From Flavobacteriaceae bacterium EG-1 (GTDB lineage Bacteria; Bacteroidota; Bacteroidia; Flavobacteriales; Flavobacteriaceae), in NCBI RefSeq assembly GCF_009649685.1, contig NZ_WJPK01000001.1, positions 1,802,760 to 1,866,759 on the forward strand: a DNA stretch of 64,000 nt, read 5' to 3'. Below are positions 46,104-55,028 of the stretch, one piece after another (the first letter of the stretch is position 1; every line of letters starts with the position of its first letter). The notes beneath the pieces are model-generated. The model ran no database searches. It worked only from the letters and a program-made list of their open reading frames with translations, and had not been told where the DNA came from. A program made the position numbers and the translations under genes.

Positions 46104-46883
46104 ATGGCAAAAAAAGCAGAAGTTACAGTAGAAGATAAGCTTAGAGCGTTATATGATCTTCAATTGATTGACTCAAGAGTAGATGAAATCAGAAATGTAA
46201 GAGGAGAGCTTCCTTTGGAAGTAGAGGATCTTGAAGATGATGTGCTTGGTCTTAAAACACGTATGGACAAGCTAAAGACTGATGTTGAAACTATAAACTT
46301 CGAAATCGGTGCAAAAAAGAATCTTATTGAAGAATCTAAAGCTTTAATTAAGAAATACAGTGAGCAACAAAAAAATGTTCGAAATAGTCGCGAATTCAAT
46401 TCAATTTCTAAAGAATTAGAATTTCAAGAATTAGAAATTCAATTAGCGGAAAAGAATATTAAGGAATTTAAAGCTCAAATTGAGCAAAAGAAAATTGTAA
46501 TCTCTGAAACTAAAGAGAAACTTTCTGAGCGAGAAGCTCATCTTAAGCATAAGAAAAGTGAATTAAATGCTATTTTGGCTGAAACAGAAAAAGAAGAAGA
46601 AGCACTGTTAGCTAAATCTGCTAAGTTTCAAAAAGATATTGAAGAGCGCTTAGTATTAGCTTATGCTCGTATTCGTGAAAATGTAAAGAATGGTTTAGCA
46701 GTTGTACCAATTGAAAGAGGTGCTTCTGGCGGTTCTTTTTTTACAATTCCACCACAGGTACAAGTTGAAATAGCTTCAAGGAAAAAGATAATTACTGATG
46801 AACATAGTGGCCGTATTCTGGTTGACCCTGTTTTAGCTGAAGAAGAACAAGCAAAAATGGAAAAAATGTTTGCAAAATTATAA
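46104..46883 (+). CDS. Coiled-coil protein with a cysteine-less zinc-ribbon-like tail
   Basis: 259 residues: a long alpha-helical coiled coil (about 30-190, LEDDVLGLKTRMDKLKTDVE and heptad runs), then a C-terminal part that aligns with the C4-type zinc ribbon (PF02591): SGGSFFTIPPQVQVEIASRK, then IITDEHSGRILVDP. In typical members these positions hold CxxC ... CxxC; here no cysteine is present in the whole tail. It starts 2 bp after the Nif3-like gene. The family is thought to act in RNA- or protein-linked processes, but that is not established. Confidence 0.85.
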   Translation: MAKKAEVTVEDKLRALYDLQLIDSRVDEIRNVRGELPLEVEDLEDDVLGLKTRMDKLKTDVETINFEIGAKKNLIEESKALIKKYSEQQKNVRNSREFNSISKELEFQELEIQLAEKNIKEFKAQIEQKKIVISETKEKLSEREAHLKHKKSELNAILAETEKEEEALLAKSAKFQKDIEERLVLAYARIRENVKNGLAVVPIERGASGGSFFTIPPQVQVEIASRKKIITDEHSGRILVDPVLAEEEQAKMEKMFAKL

Positions 46884-46903
46884 TCAAACAAATTTAACAC
46901 TTT

Positions 46904-46941
46904 AAAAAGCCTTCCGTTCTTTGAACGGAAGGCTTTTTTTA
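46904..46941. terminator. Bidirectional terminator between the coiled-coil gene and kmo
   Basis: A 16-bp perfect stem AAAAAGCCTTCCGTTC (46904-46919) with its complement (46923-46938) and a 3-nt loop, flanked by A and T runs. It lies between convergent genes; its T run overlaps the kmo stop codon. Confidence 0.95.
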
Positions 46942-48282
46942 TTGGAGTAAGTCTAATATTTTTTGTTCTACTTCTAGACTATCCCACTTCATTTCAATAG
47001 CTGGCATTTTCATTACTTCAGCCATTATTTCTTCTTGGACATCACCTACTGCTAAAGCCTCAACATAGGGCCTTTCTGAAAAAGTGACTCTAGAATATGC
47101 TGGAACCCATTTATCTGGATATTTTTCGGAAAAACGTTTTTCAATTTTCTTTTGAAGTAAAAATGTTGCGTTACTAGTTTTACTACTCATTTCTACAAAA
47201 TTTCGATAACTCAATTCTGCTATTGCATCTGCATTTGGCTTTCTAGCTTCCTGATAATTCTTAAATATAGCCTCCCAATCATCTCCATGTGCTATCATCA
47301 TTTCATATAGAACAGAAATATCTTCAAAACCAGCATTCATACCTTGTCCATAAAAAGGCACCACGGCATGTGCTGAATCGCCAACAAGAGCAACTTTATC
47401 CCAATAGGTCCAAGGATAACATTTCATAGTCACTAAGGCGCTTGTAGGATTCTCAAAGAAGTCATCAGCTAAATCCTCAATCACTTGCATTACATTCGGA
47501 AAATAAGCTTTAAAAAAAGCTACTGCATCACTTTTTGTCTTTATGCTATTAAACGACACCTCACCTTCAAAAGGCATAAATAACGTACAGGTAAAACTTC
47601 CATCTAAATTGGGCATAGCTATAAACATAAATCGCCCTCTTGGCCAAATATGAAATGAATTTTTATCCAGCTTATGTGTCCCATTTTCATTTGCTGGAAT
47701 GGTTAATTCTTTATAGCCTACATCAATAAATTTCTGAGAATAATCAAATCTACTTCTACGTTGCATCTTATGGCGTACTCTTGAAAACGCTCCATCACAA
47801 CCAAAAATCATATCATAATTGTACGCCTTCCACTCACCTTTCTCCGATTCTCCAGTATAGAGTTTAGCCCCAGGCAAATCTACATCCCACACTTTCTCAT
47901 TAAATCTAAAATCTGTTCCGGCTTCTTCCGCAAGATCTATCATGGTTTTGTTTAGAACTCCTCGAGAGATTGACCATATAGCCTCTCCTTCCTTACCATA
48001 AGACTGAAAGTACATAGGCTTACCAATAACATGCATAGCACGTTTATCTAGAGGTATGGCGATTTCTTTAATTTCATCTTCAAGACCAACGTCGCGTAAG
48101 GTTTTCCAACCTCTATTACTCATAGCTAAATTAATTGAGCGACCTGAGAACTCAATGGTTCTAATGTCTGGTCTTCGATCAAATACCGTTACTTGGTGTC
48201 CTGCTCTTTTTAAGTAAATAGCCAATAATGAACCCACTAAGCCTGAGCCGATTATTGCAATATTCTTTGAATTTTGGTTCAT
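46939..48282 (-). CDS. kmo: Kynurenine 3-monooxygenase
   Basis: Hydroxylates kynurenine to 3-hydroxykynurenine, using FAD and NADPH. The FAD Rossmann motif is IGSGLVGSLLAIYLKRAG, then VTVFDRRPD; the second FAD motif is LVGDSAHAVVPFYGQGMNAGFED. 447 aa, typical for bacterial KMO. With kynU (53179-54450) it covers two steps of tryptophan degradation or de novo NAD synthesis, but the two lie about 5 kb apart. The upstream clpP is separated by a terminator. Confidence 0.95.
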   Translation of the reverse strand: MNQNSKNIAIIGSGLVGSLLAIYLKRAGHQVTVFDRRPDIRTIEFSGRSINLAMSNRGWKTLRDVGLEDEIKEIAIPLDKRAMHVIGKPMYFQSYGKEGEAIWSISRGVLNKTMIDLAEEAGTDFRFNEKVWDVDLPGAKLYTGESEKGEWKAYNYDMIFGCDGAFSRVRHKMQRRSRFDYSQKFIDVGYKELTIPANENGTHKLDKNSFHIWPRGRFMFIAMPNLDGSFTCTLFMPFEGEVSFNSIKTKSDAVAFFKAYFPNVMQVIEDLADDFFENPTSALVTMKCYPWTYWDKVALVGDSAHAVVPFYGQGMNAGFEDISVLYEMMIAHGDDWEAIFKNYQEARKPNADAIAELSYRNFVEMSSKTSNATFLLQKKIEKRFSEKYPDKWVPAYSRVTFSERPYVEALAVGDVQEEIMAEVMKMPAIEMKWDSLEVEQKILDLLQ

Positions 48283-48423
48283 TTTTTAAACAATGTGGAA
48301 AGTAAGTACTGTAAAAGTAATGAATTTCTTCACGGCACCTTAACATATTGATAACAACTAAGTATGACTTTTGTTACGTATATAAAACAGAACATTCCGC
48401 GAGAGCGTCTATATATATCCAAA

Positions 48424-48458
48424 AAAAGTCCTTCACAATTGATATGTGAAGGACTTTT
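48424..48458 (-). terminator. Terminator after clpP
   Basis: A 14-bp perfect stem (AAAAGTCCTTCACA, 48424-48437, with 48445-48458) and 7-nt loop. On the minus strand a run of seven T follows, so it ends clpP transcription before kmo. Confidence 0.93.
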
Positions 48459-48481
48459 CATTTAAATAACAGTGTAATGGA

Positions 48482-49030
48482 CTATTCTATAATTCCATCG
48501 ACAATACCGTATTTTACCGATTCTTCAGCATTCATCCAGTAATCACGGTCAAAATCTTTAAGTACTTTTTCAAACTTTTGACCACAATTATCAGCCAAAA
48601 TTTGGGCACTTAATTCTTTTGTTTTAATTATTTCTTGTGCTTGAATTTCAATATTTGATGCTTGCCCTCTTGCACCACCACTTGGTTGGTGAATCATCAC
48701 TTGAGCATGCGGCTGAATAAAACGTCTACCTTTAGCACCTACAGATAGTAATATAGACCCCATAGATGCAGCAAGTCCAGAACAAACAGTTGAAACAGGA
48801 CTTTTTAATGACTTAATTGTATCATACATTGCAAAGCCAGAGGTAACATATCCGCCAGGGCTATTAATAATTAATTGTATCTCATCATTATTTAACATAT
48901 CAAGATACAAAAGCCTATCAATTACATGTTTAGCAGAATCATCATCAACCATCCCCCATAAAAAAACTTTACGTTCTTCTAATAGTTTTTCTTCAATAGC
49001 CTGTTGTACTTTTCCTTTTTTTGCACTCAT
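48482..49030 (-). CDS. clpP: ATP-dependent Clp protease proteolytic subunit (probably ClpP paralogue)
   Basis: A complete serine peptidase ClpP: catalytic Ser in SGLAASMGS, His in VMIHQPSGG, Asp in DFDRDYW. The N-terminus is short (MSAKKGKVQQ) and lacks the usual propeptide; HVIDRLLYLD and WGMVDDDS differ from the clpX-linked ClpP1 text. It is therefore probably a second ClpP, but the other copy is not in this window. ATG at 49030 is used; the longer frame starts at TTG. No clpX or tig gene is adjacent. A terminator follows. Confidence 0.9.
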   Translation of the reverse strand: MSAKKGKVQQAIEEKLLEERKVFLWGMVDDDSAKHVIDRLLYLDMLNNDEIQLIINSPGGYVTSGFAMYDTIKSLKSPVSTVCSGLAASMGSILLSVGAKGRRFIQPHAQVMIHQPSGGARGQASNIEIQAQEIIKTKELSAQILADNCGQKFEKVLKDFDRDYWMNAEESVKYGIVDGIIE

Positions 49031-49232
49031 ATTTATTATTTGATAAGTATCAAAATTACGCAAATATTTTATAGATAATAACAGGAAACATTCAATCTTC
49101 TAAAAAGTGTCAATTTGACTTACTTATTTGTAGTACAACTATACTTTGTCATTAAAACATATAAAATCATATTGCATGCTATGCATAATTTGAACAATAT
49201 CGAAAAGAAATTATCATATAATCTAATTGATG

Positions 49233-49240
49233 TATTTTTG
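49233..49240 (+). promoter_or_regulatory. Putative -7 box upstream of the 49255 gene
   Basis: TATTTTTG fits TAnnTTTG and ends 14 bp before the ATG at 49255. No -33 box is clear. Confidence 0.4.
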
Positions 49241-49254
49241 ATAAAAACTACATC

Positions 49255-49908
49255 ATGCAAAAATTCTACACCATAGTTCTATTCATCTTCTCCTTAATAT
49301 TATGTCAAAATATAAATGCCCAAGATAAGAGTATCTTAGAAAAGGTTGCCAATGCCCATGGAATAGAGAATTGGAAGAATGTAAAGGAAATTAAATTTAC
49401 TTTTAATGTTGATAGAGACACTACCCATTTTGATCGCTCATGGATATGGAAACCTAAATCCAATGATATTACCTCAATAACAGCTGAAAAAACTTTAGAC
49501 TACAATTGGGCATCTATGGATAGTGTCGCTTATAAAACCAATGGCAGTTTTATTAATGATAAATACTGGCTATTAGCACCTTTTCAACTAGTTTGGGATA
49601 GTAATAATTTTAAGCATGAACACACTGTAAAATCAGAGGCGCCAATCGCCAAAAAACCAATGCAAAAACTGACTATAGTATATGGCAGTGAAGGTGGTTA
49701 TACACCTGGTGATGCTTATGATTTTTATTTTGAAGATGATTACATTATTAAAGAATGGGTTTTTAGAAAAGCAAACCAAAAAGAGCCTTCAATGATTACA
49801 ACTTTTGAAGATTATGAAACAATCAATGGACTTAAAATTGCAAAATCACATAAAATGGCAGAAGGAAAATTCAATTTATTCTTTACGGGTATTGCAGTGA
49901 AAAATTAA
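49255..49908 (+). CDS. Periplasmic protein of unknown function
   Basis: 217 residues with a signal peptide (MQKFYTIVLFIFSLILCQNINAQ). The mature part has long amphipathic strands (IKFTFNVDRDTTHFDRSWIW, TIVYGSEGGYTPGDAYDFYF) suggesting a half-barrel fold like LolA/LppX, but no motif proves it. It meets the convergent MFS gene with a 4-bp overlap of ends. A lipid-carrier function would be inference only. Confidence 0.6.
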   Translation: MQKFYTIVLFIFSLILCQNINAQDKSILEKVANAHGIENWKNVKEIKFTFNVDRDTTHFDRSWIWKPKSNDITSITAEKTLDYNWASMDSVAYKTNGSFINDKYWLLAPFQLVWDSNNFKHEHTVKSEAPIAKKPMQKLTIVYGSEGGYTPGDAYDFYFEDDYIIKEWVFRKANQKEPSMITTFEDYETINGLKIAKSHKMAEGKFNLFFTGIAVKN

Positions 49909-51056
49909 TTAGATTTTTGTTTTCTAAGTATAAAGGTTGATAAAAACACTAAAACCGAGCATCCAAGAAGCACAATAAAACTAAGACTTAACGAAGAAAC
50001 ATCGGCCAAAAAACCTAAAATTGGCGGAGCCGTTAAAAAACCTAAATAACCGGTGCCAGCTATAAATGCAACTCCCTGAGAAGACTCAATACCTTTAAAA
50101 TTCCCTCCAATTCTAAACAATTCTGGAATTATCACAGAGAAACCTAAACCTATTAAAGCGAATCCGAAAATGGCCACATAAGTTTGTGTACTTAATACAG
50201 CTAAGTAACCAAATATTGCCACAACAGAGCCGATTGCTACAATTTTAATGGAACCAAATTTTTGACTAATACTATCACCAAAAAATCTACCCGTAGTCAT
50301 GGTAATTGAAAATGCCAAAAACCCTGCTCCCCAAAGGGTTTCTGGAGCAATACTAACTTCTTTCAAGTATAATCCACTCCAATCTATTATAGCACCTTCT
50401 CCACCCATTACCATAAATGAAACAAGACCTATTATTAAAAGTGGTTTAAATAAGTTAAAACTAAATGGTTCTTTTGCTACAGGAGTCGCAGTTATATGTG
50501 TATAATTCTTATAAAATAAAAGGTTCACAACTAAAACTATTGCTATTGCTAAAACCATATGCAGAACAGGATTACCAATAACGGCAATTAGAAATATACC
50601 AAGACCGGCAAGAACACCTCCTAAACTAAAAAATCCGTGTGCAGCCGACATAAAATTCTTTTTATCTTCTTTTTCAATTTCTGTAACTAAAGTATTCATA
50701 GCTATATCTGTAAACCCATGCGTAGCTCCAAAAATAAACAGGGCGGCCATTAATGAATAATAATTAGGAGCTAAAAGCGGTAAAACACCAGTAACACAAA
50801 TCAACAATACACCATACCACGTTGCCTTACCCACCCCTATTTTGTTTATGATTTTGGCAGCAACTGGAAAAATAGTAAATACTCCTAATGACAAAAAGAA
50901 TATAGCTATACCAAGTTCAGATTTATCTATTGCCAATTTATCTTTAATGGTGGGTATGTAAATTGCCCAAGTACCAAATAAAATATTTAAGCTAGTAAAA
51001 ACCCAAGCAGGTGCAAAATACCTTGGATTAGAAAGAATAAGACGTAGTGATTGCAT
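49905..51056 (-). CDS. MFS transporter
   Basis: 383 residues with about 12 hydrophobic segments, two six-helix halves separated by a loop near residues 185-205. The half-site AKIINKIGVGKATWYG resembles the loop 2-3 motif of the family. It may be a sugar or small-molecule transporter (the outline resembles flavobacterial fucose-permease-like members), but the substrate is unclear. It lies between kmo/clpP and the AraC gene, which is divergent from it. Confidence 0.88.
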   Translation of the reverse strand: MQSLRLILSNPRYFAPAWVFTSLNILFGTWAIYIPTIKDKLAIDKSELGIAIFFLSLGVFTIFPVAAKIINKIGVGKATWYGVLLICVTGVLPLLAPNYYSLMAALFIFGATHGFTDIAMNTLVTEIEKEDKKNFMSAAHGFFSLGGVLAGLGIFLIAVIGNPVLHMVLAIAIVLVVNLLFYKNYTHITATPVAKEPFSFNLFKPLLIIGLVSFMVMGGEGAIIDWSGLYLKEVSIAPETLWGAGFLAFSITMTTGRFFGDSISQKFGSIKIVAIGSVVAIFGYLAVLSTQTYVAIFGFALIGLGFSVIIPELFRIGGNFKGIESSQGVAFIAGTGYLGFLTAPPILGFLADVSSLSLSFIVLLGCSVLVFLSTFILRKQKSN

Positions 51057-51194
51057 TTAAGATGTAATAGCGGTTGATTTCTGATTACAAAGAAATTGTA
51101 TAAGTAAGATAAAATAGTGGTTGAAATATTCATACCCTAAGACTATTTATTCTTAAAGACTTAAATTATCAATAGTAAATGATAAATTTAGCAC

Positions 51195-52043
51195 ATGAAA
51201 CCTATTTTCGAAAACATAGAGGTAGCTATAAACAGCTCCTTAAAGATTCAAACATTTACACATGGTGAAAGTTGTGAATTAACAAATTGGCACATACATC
51301 CAGAATACGAACTGGTCTATGTAAAAAACGGTAATGGTACTTTACAAATTAGTGGTAAAAACATACCGTATACAGATGGAGTGCTACTTTTCTTAGGCCC
51401 TAACATTCCACATGCTGATTTTGGCAATAAAGATAACTCCGACAATTTTGAAGTAGTGATTCAGTTTGGCAAAGAATTTTTAGAAGATAAATTGGTGGTA
51501 TTTCCTGAGTTTAAAGGAATTAATAAGCTAATAAAAGATTCCAAGCATGTGATTATTTTTAAAAAGAAAATAAAGAATCGATATGGTCAAAGATTTGAAG
51601 CACTCCAAAAAATGGATGATACGCAGCGGCTATTAAGCTTTATTGGCATACTTCATTCGCTTTCAACTACAAATTACAACAAACTAATTGCTGCTGAAAA
51701 CACAATTAACACTATTAAAAGTCAAGATGTAATGCGTCTTGAATATATTTTTGAATATGTGAATAAGAATTATGCAGATAAAATTTCTATCGGTTTAATT
51801 GCTAATCTCATAGGGTTAACCTCAAACTCTTTCTGCCGATTTTTTAAACACAACACCAATCAAACATTTGTGCAGTTTTTAAATCAGTTCAGAACAAAAA
51901 AAGCCCTGGAGTTTTTTATTCAGAACAACTCATCCGTTTCAGAGGTGATGTACAAATGCGGATATAATGATCCATCATATTTCACAAGACAATTTAAAAA
52001 ATATCAAGGAAACGTACCCTCATTTTATATAACTAAAGATTAG
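51195..52043 (+). CDS. AraC-family transcriptional regulator
   Basis: An N-terminal cupin sensor domain (about 20-110; WHIHPEYELVYVKNGNGTLQ and GPNIPHADFG) and a C-terminal AraC helix-turn-helix pair (about 180-282; ISIGLIANLIGLTSNSFCRFF and SVSEVMYKCGYNDPSYFTRQF). 282 aa. It is divergent from the MFS transporter gene, separated by 138 bp, so it probably controls that gene, perhaps with its own. The effector, likely a sugar or small organic molecule, is unknown. Confidence 0.92.
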   Translation: MKPIFENIEVAINSSLKIQTFTHGESCELTNWHIHPEYELVYVKNGNGTLQISGKNIPYTDGVLLFLGPNIPHADFGNKDNSDNFEVVIQFGKEFLEDKLVVFPEFKGINKLIKDSKHVIIFKKKIKNRYGQRFEALQKMDDTQRLLSFIGILHSLSTTNYNKLIAAENTINTIKSQDVMRLEYIFEYVNKNYADKISIGLIANLIGLTSNSFCRFFKHNTNQTFVQFLNQFRTKKALEFFIQNNSSVSEVMYKCGYNDPSYFTRQFKKYQGNVPSFYITKD

Positions 52044-52053
52044 AATTTTAATT

Positions 52054-53166
52054 CTATTTAACCCACCATTTAGAATGTGGAACAACTTCACCCAAAATAA
52101 TAGACTCCCCTATTTTCGGTGTCGTCAATTGCACATTTAATTCCGCTGCCTTTTTGGTAGCACGCTCAACAGGTTCTTCCCATGGATGCAAACCTAGTTT
52201 AAAAGCACCCCAATGAATAGGCATTAAAAGTTTACTATTTAAATCTACACTAGCTTGTACCGTTTCTTCTGGCATCATATGTATTTGAGCCCATTGCTCA
52301 TTATACTGACCACATTCGAGCATGGCAAAATCAAAAGGACCAAATTTGCTTCCAATTTCAGAAAAAGTAGTATCATAACCAGAATCCCCACCAAAAAATA
52401 TATTTTTTGTTTTCCCTTTAATAACCCAAGAACACCATAAAGTACTAAATCGATCAAAAATACCCCTACCTGAAAAATGACGAGCCGGAGTTGCTACTAA
52501 TGTAATTCCAAAAAAATCGGCTTTCTCCCACCAATCCATTTCTGTAATCTTATCATCTGCTACACCCCAAGATCTCAAATGCGCTCCCAATCCTATTGGC
52601 ACATAAAAATGACCTACTTTATGATTTAACTTTTTTATAGACCCATAGTCCAAATGATCATAATGATCATGTGATATTAAAACCGCATCTAAATTGGGTA
52701 AATCATCAATAGCCATAGGCAAAGTATCATTAAAACGTTTAGATCCTAAACTCGAATGTGGCGCTGGCACACTACCTAACATAGGGTCTAAAAATAACTT
52801 TTTACCATCTATTTCTAACAACAATGCGGAATGACCAAACCAAGTTAATCTCGTTAAAGAATCAGAAAAGTTATCAAAAAAATCTATCGGCAATTTTTCA
52901 ACAGGTATAGACCAATTGGGTACTTTATTCCCACTTGTAAAATATTCAGGTATTGTACTGAATTTCATATCAGTAGAAACTACAGTTTTAGTCAAATTTT
53001 GAAATTTTCCATTTTTAAAATTTTCAGATTTTTCAATTTTCTCCTTAAAAAGGCCTTTACTTTTGGCACCGAACTCCGGTGAAAAATTAATAAATAGTAT
53101 CGCAATCAATACGATAACACCTACTAAAGATGCAATTAATGATAATATCATTTTTAAAATTTTCAT
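52054..53166 (-). CDS. NAPE-PLD-like metallo-beta-lactamase-fold hydrolase
   Basis: A single N-terminal membrane anchor (about 5-27) is followed by an MBL fold with the zinc motif SHDHYDHLD and further ligands in ARHFSGRG, FGGDSGYD and MPIHWGAF. The pattern WFGHSALLLEIDGKKLFLDP matches N-acyl-phosphatidylethanolamine phospholipase D relatives. 370 aa. It may act on membrane lipids, but UlaG-like activity cannot be excluded. kynU lies 12 bp upstream on the same strand, so the two are probably co-transcribed. Confidence 0.88.
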   Translation of the reverse strand: MKILKMILSLIASLVGVIVLIAILFINFSPEFGAKSKGLFKEKIEKSENFKNGKFQNLTKTVVSTDMKFSTIPEYFTSGNKVPNWSIPVEKLPIDFFDNFSDSLTRLTWFGHSALLLEIDGKKLFLDPMLGSVPAPHSSLGSKRFNDTLPMAIDDLPNLDAVLISHDHYDHLDYGSIKKLNHKVGHFYVPIGLGAHLRSWGVADDKITEMDWWEKADFFGITLVATPARHFSGRGIFDRFSTLWCSWVIKGKTKNIFFGGDSGYDTTFSEIGSKFGPFDFAMLECGQYNEQWAQIHMMPEETVQASVDLNSKLLMPIHWGAFKLGLHPWEEPVERATKKAAELNVQLTTPKIGESIILGEVVPHSKWWVK

Positions 53167-53178
53167 TGATTTTATTGC

Positions 53179-54450
53179 TTATAAATCTGCAAGTATTCCG
53201 TTTTTTAATATTTGCCCAAATTGATACATATCTTCAAATGAACAATAAAAAGGTGCTGGCGCCAATCGAATTACATTAGGTTCACGCCAATCTGGAATTA
53301 CACCATTTTTCATTAAATAATTGAAAAGTGATTTATCATGACCATGAAGAAAAACCGATAATTGACAACCTCTATCTTTAGGGGTAATTATTTCGAAAGA
53401 ACCTTTAACTTCTTTTGAAATTTCTTGTAAAATAAATTCTAAATACGCAGTTATTCTATCTCGCTTTTTAATTAATGTTTGCATCCCTACTTCTTCAAAT
53501 AATTCTAAGGAAGCTAAATACGGAGCAAGTGATAAAACCGGTGGATTACTTACCTGCCAAGAATCTGCACTTTGTGTGGCTTCAAATTTGGGTTTCATTA
53601 AAAAACGTGTTTTCTTATTAGTACCCCACCACCCTTCAAATCGAGGAATATTTTCATCACTTAGATGCTTTTCGTTTACAAAAATCCCAGAGGCGTTACC
53701 CGGACCACTATTCATATATTTGTAACTACACCAAGCAGCGAAATCTACATTCCATTCATGCAGTTTTAAAGCAACATTACCAACGGCATGTGCAAGATCC
53801 CAGCCCACATAAGCCCCAACTCCCTTTCCAGCCTTAGTAATAGATTGCATGTTAAAAAACTGCCCATTATAATAGTTTACACCACCTATTAAAACTAATG
53901 CTAACTCATCTCCTATTTCATTAATTTTATCAATAACATCTTCGGTCCTCCAATAATTTTCTCCTTTCCGTTTTTTTACTTCAACCAATGTTTCATCCGG
54001 ATTAAATCCATGAAACTTTGCCTGACTCTGCAACATATATTGATCAGATGGAAAAGCCTTTTCTTCACATAAAATTTTAAAACGCTTTTTGGTAGGCCTG
54101 TAAAAAGACACCATTAAAAAATGTAGATTTACAGTTAAGGTATTCATCACACAAATTTCTTTTGGCTTTGCTCCTACCACTTTAGCTAAGGGTGCTGCTA
54201 ACCTTTCGTGATAATCCCACCATGGTTTTTCTGCATGAAAATGACCTTCAACACCTAAATTCTTCCAATCGGCCATTACCTCATCAATAAATTTTTGTGT
54301 TCGTTTTGGTTGTAAACCTAGGGAGTTACCTGTAAAGTATATTACATCTTTACTATTTACCTGTGGAATATGAAATTCATTACGATAATTTGAAAGCGAA
54401 TCTTCTGCATCCAAACTCCGTGCAAACGCTAAGGAATTTTGAAATGTCAT
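53179..54450 (-). CDS. kynU: Kynureninase
   Basis: A PLP enzyme that cleaves kynurenine or 3-hydroxykynurenine to (hydroxy)anthranilate and alanine. The PLP-lysine segment is AAWCSYKYMNSGPG; the upstream GWDLAHAVGNVAL holds the PLP-binding Asp/His. 423 aa. Together with kmo it forms part of the kynurenine route; kynA/TDO and formamidase are not in this window. The NAPE-PLD-like gene lies 12 bp downstream, and the GNAT gene 53 bp upstream. Confidence 0.96.
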   Translation of the reverse strand: MTFQNSLAFARSLDAEDSLSNYRNEFHIPQVNSKDVIYFTGNSLGLQPKRTQKFIDEVMADWKNLGVEGHFHAEKPWWDYHERLAAPLAKVVGAKPKEICVMNTLTVNLHFLMVSFYRPTKKRFKILCEEKAFPSDQYMLQSQAKFHGFNPDETLVEVKKRKGENYWRTEDVIDKINEIGDELALVLIGGVNYYNGQFFNMQSITKAGKGVGAYVGWDLAHAVGNVALKLHEWNVDFAAWCSYKYMNSGPGNASGIFVNEKHLSDENIPRFEGWWGTNKKTRFLMKPKFEATQSADSWQVSNPPVLSLAPYLASLELFEEVGMQTLIKKRDRITAYLEFILQEISKEVKGSFEIITPKDRGCQLSVFLHGHDKSLFNYLMKNGVIPDWREPNVIRLAPAPFYCSFEDMYQFGQILKNGILADL

Positions 54451-54503
54451 TTACTTAATTTATTCAAAAATACGCATAAACACCTATAATGTAAACCAAT
54501 AAA

Positions 54504-54965
54504 TTAGACTTCTAAACGCATTTCAATTATGTGATTTTTGAATCCAACTTTTTCATATGCTTTTAAAGCACCCTTATTTTCTTCGTAAACACTAAGTCTA
54601 ATTTCCTTAATACCTTTATCAAAAGACCATTTTTTTAAAGCATCAATTATTCTTTTGTTTATACCTTTACCCCTGTAATTTGGATCAGTGTACATAAAAC
54701 CTAAGTAAGAAAATCTATTATGTTTTAAATATGGTTTTGCTTTCTTAATATTTGCGTAACCCGATGCAACTAATTTACCTAAATGCTCGCCAACAAAAAC
54801 CTGAGCTTCATCAGATTTTATTAACGCCTTTAAATCGTAATAACTAATAGGATCATCGGCTAAAGTAGGATCAAATGGCCTTTCAGCATTTATAACACCC
54901 TGTTCAAATTCTAATAGCTTTGGCAAATCTTTTAAAATAGCCTTTCTTATTAAAACATCTTCCAT
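54504..54965 (-). CDS. GNAT-family acetyltransferase
   Basis: 153 residues of the GNAT fold. The acetyl-CoA pyrophosphate-binding loop is YRGKGINKRIIDAL, preceded by the LGFMYTDPN strand; LSVYEENKGALKAYEKVGF is the C-terminal conserved segment. The acceptor is unknown. It lies 53 bp upstream of kynU and might be co-transcribed. It is divergent from the O-methyltransferase gene. Confidence 0.92.
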   Translation of the reverse strand: MEDVLIRKAILKDLPKLLEFEQGVINAERPFDPTLADDPISYYDLKALIKSDEAQVFVGEHLGKLVASGYANIKKAKPYLKHNRFSYLGFMYTDPNYRGKGINKRIIDALKKWSFDKGIKEIRLSVYEENKGALKAYEKVGFKNHIIEMRLEV

Positions 54966-55028
54966 TATCGTATATTTTTAAAGGAAATTAAGGTAGTATT
55001 TAAATCTATATTTTTACAAAAAAATCCC

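Noticed and set aside
48283-48423. tRNA or other structured RNA between kmo and clpP
   Set aside because: No cloverleaf arms or CCA-compatible acceptor were found; the hairpin nearby is a terminator.
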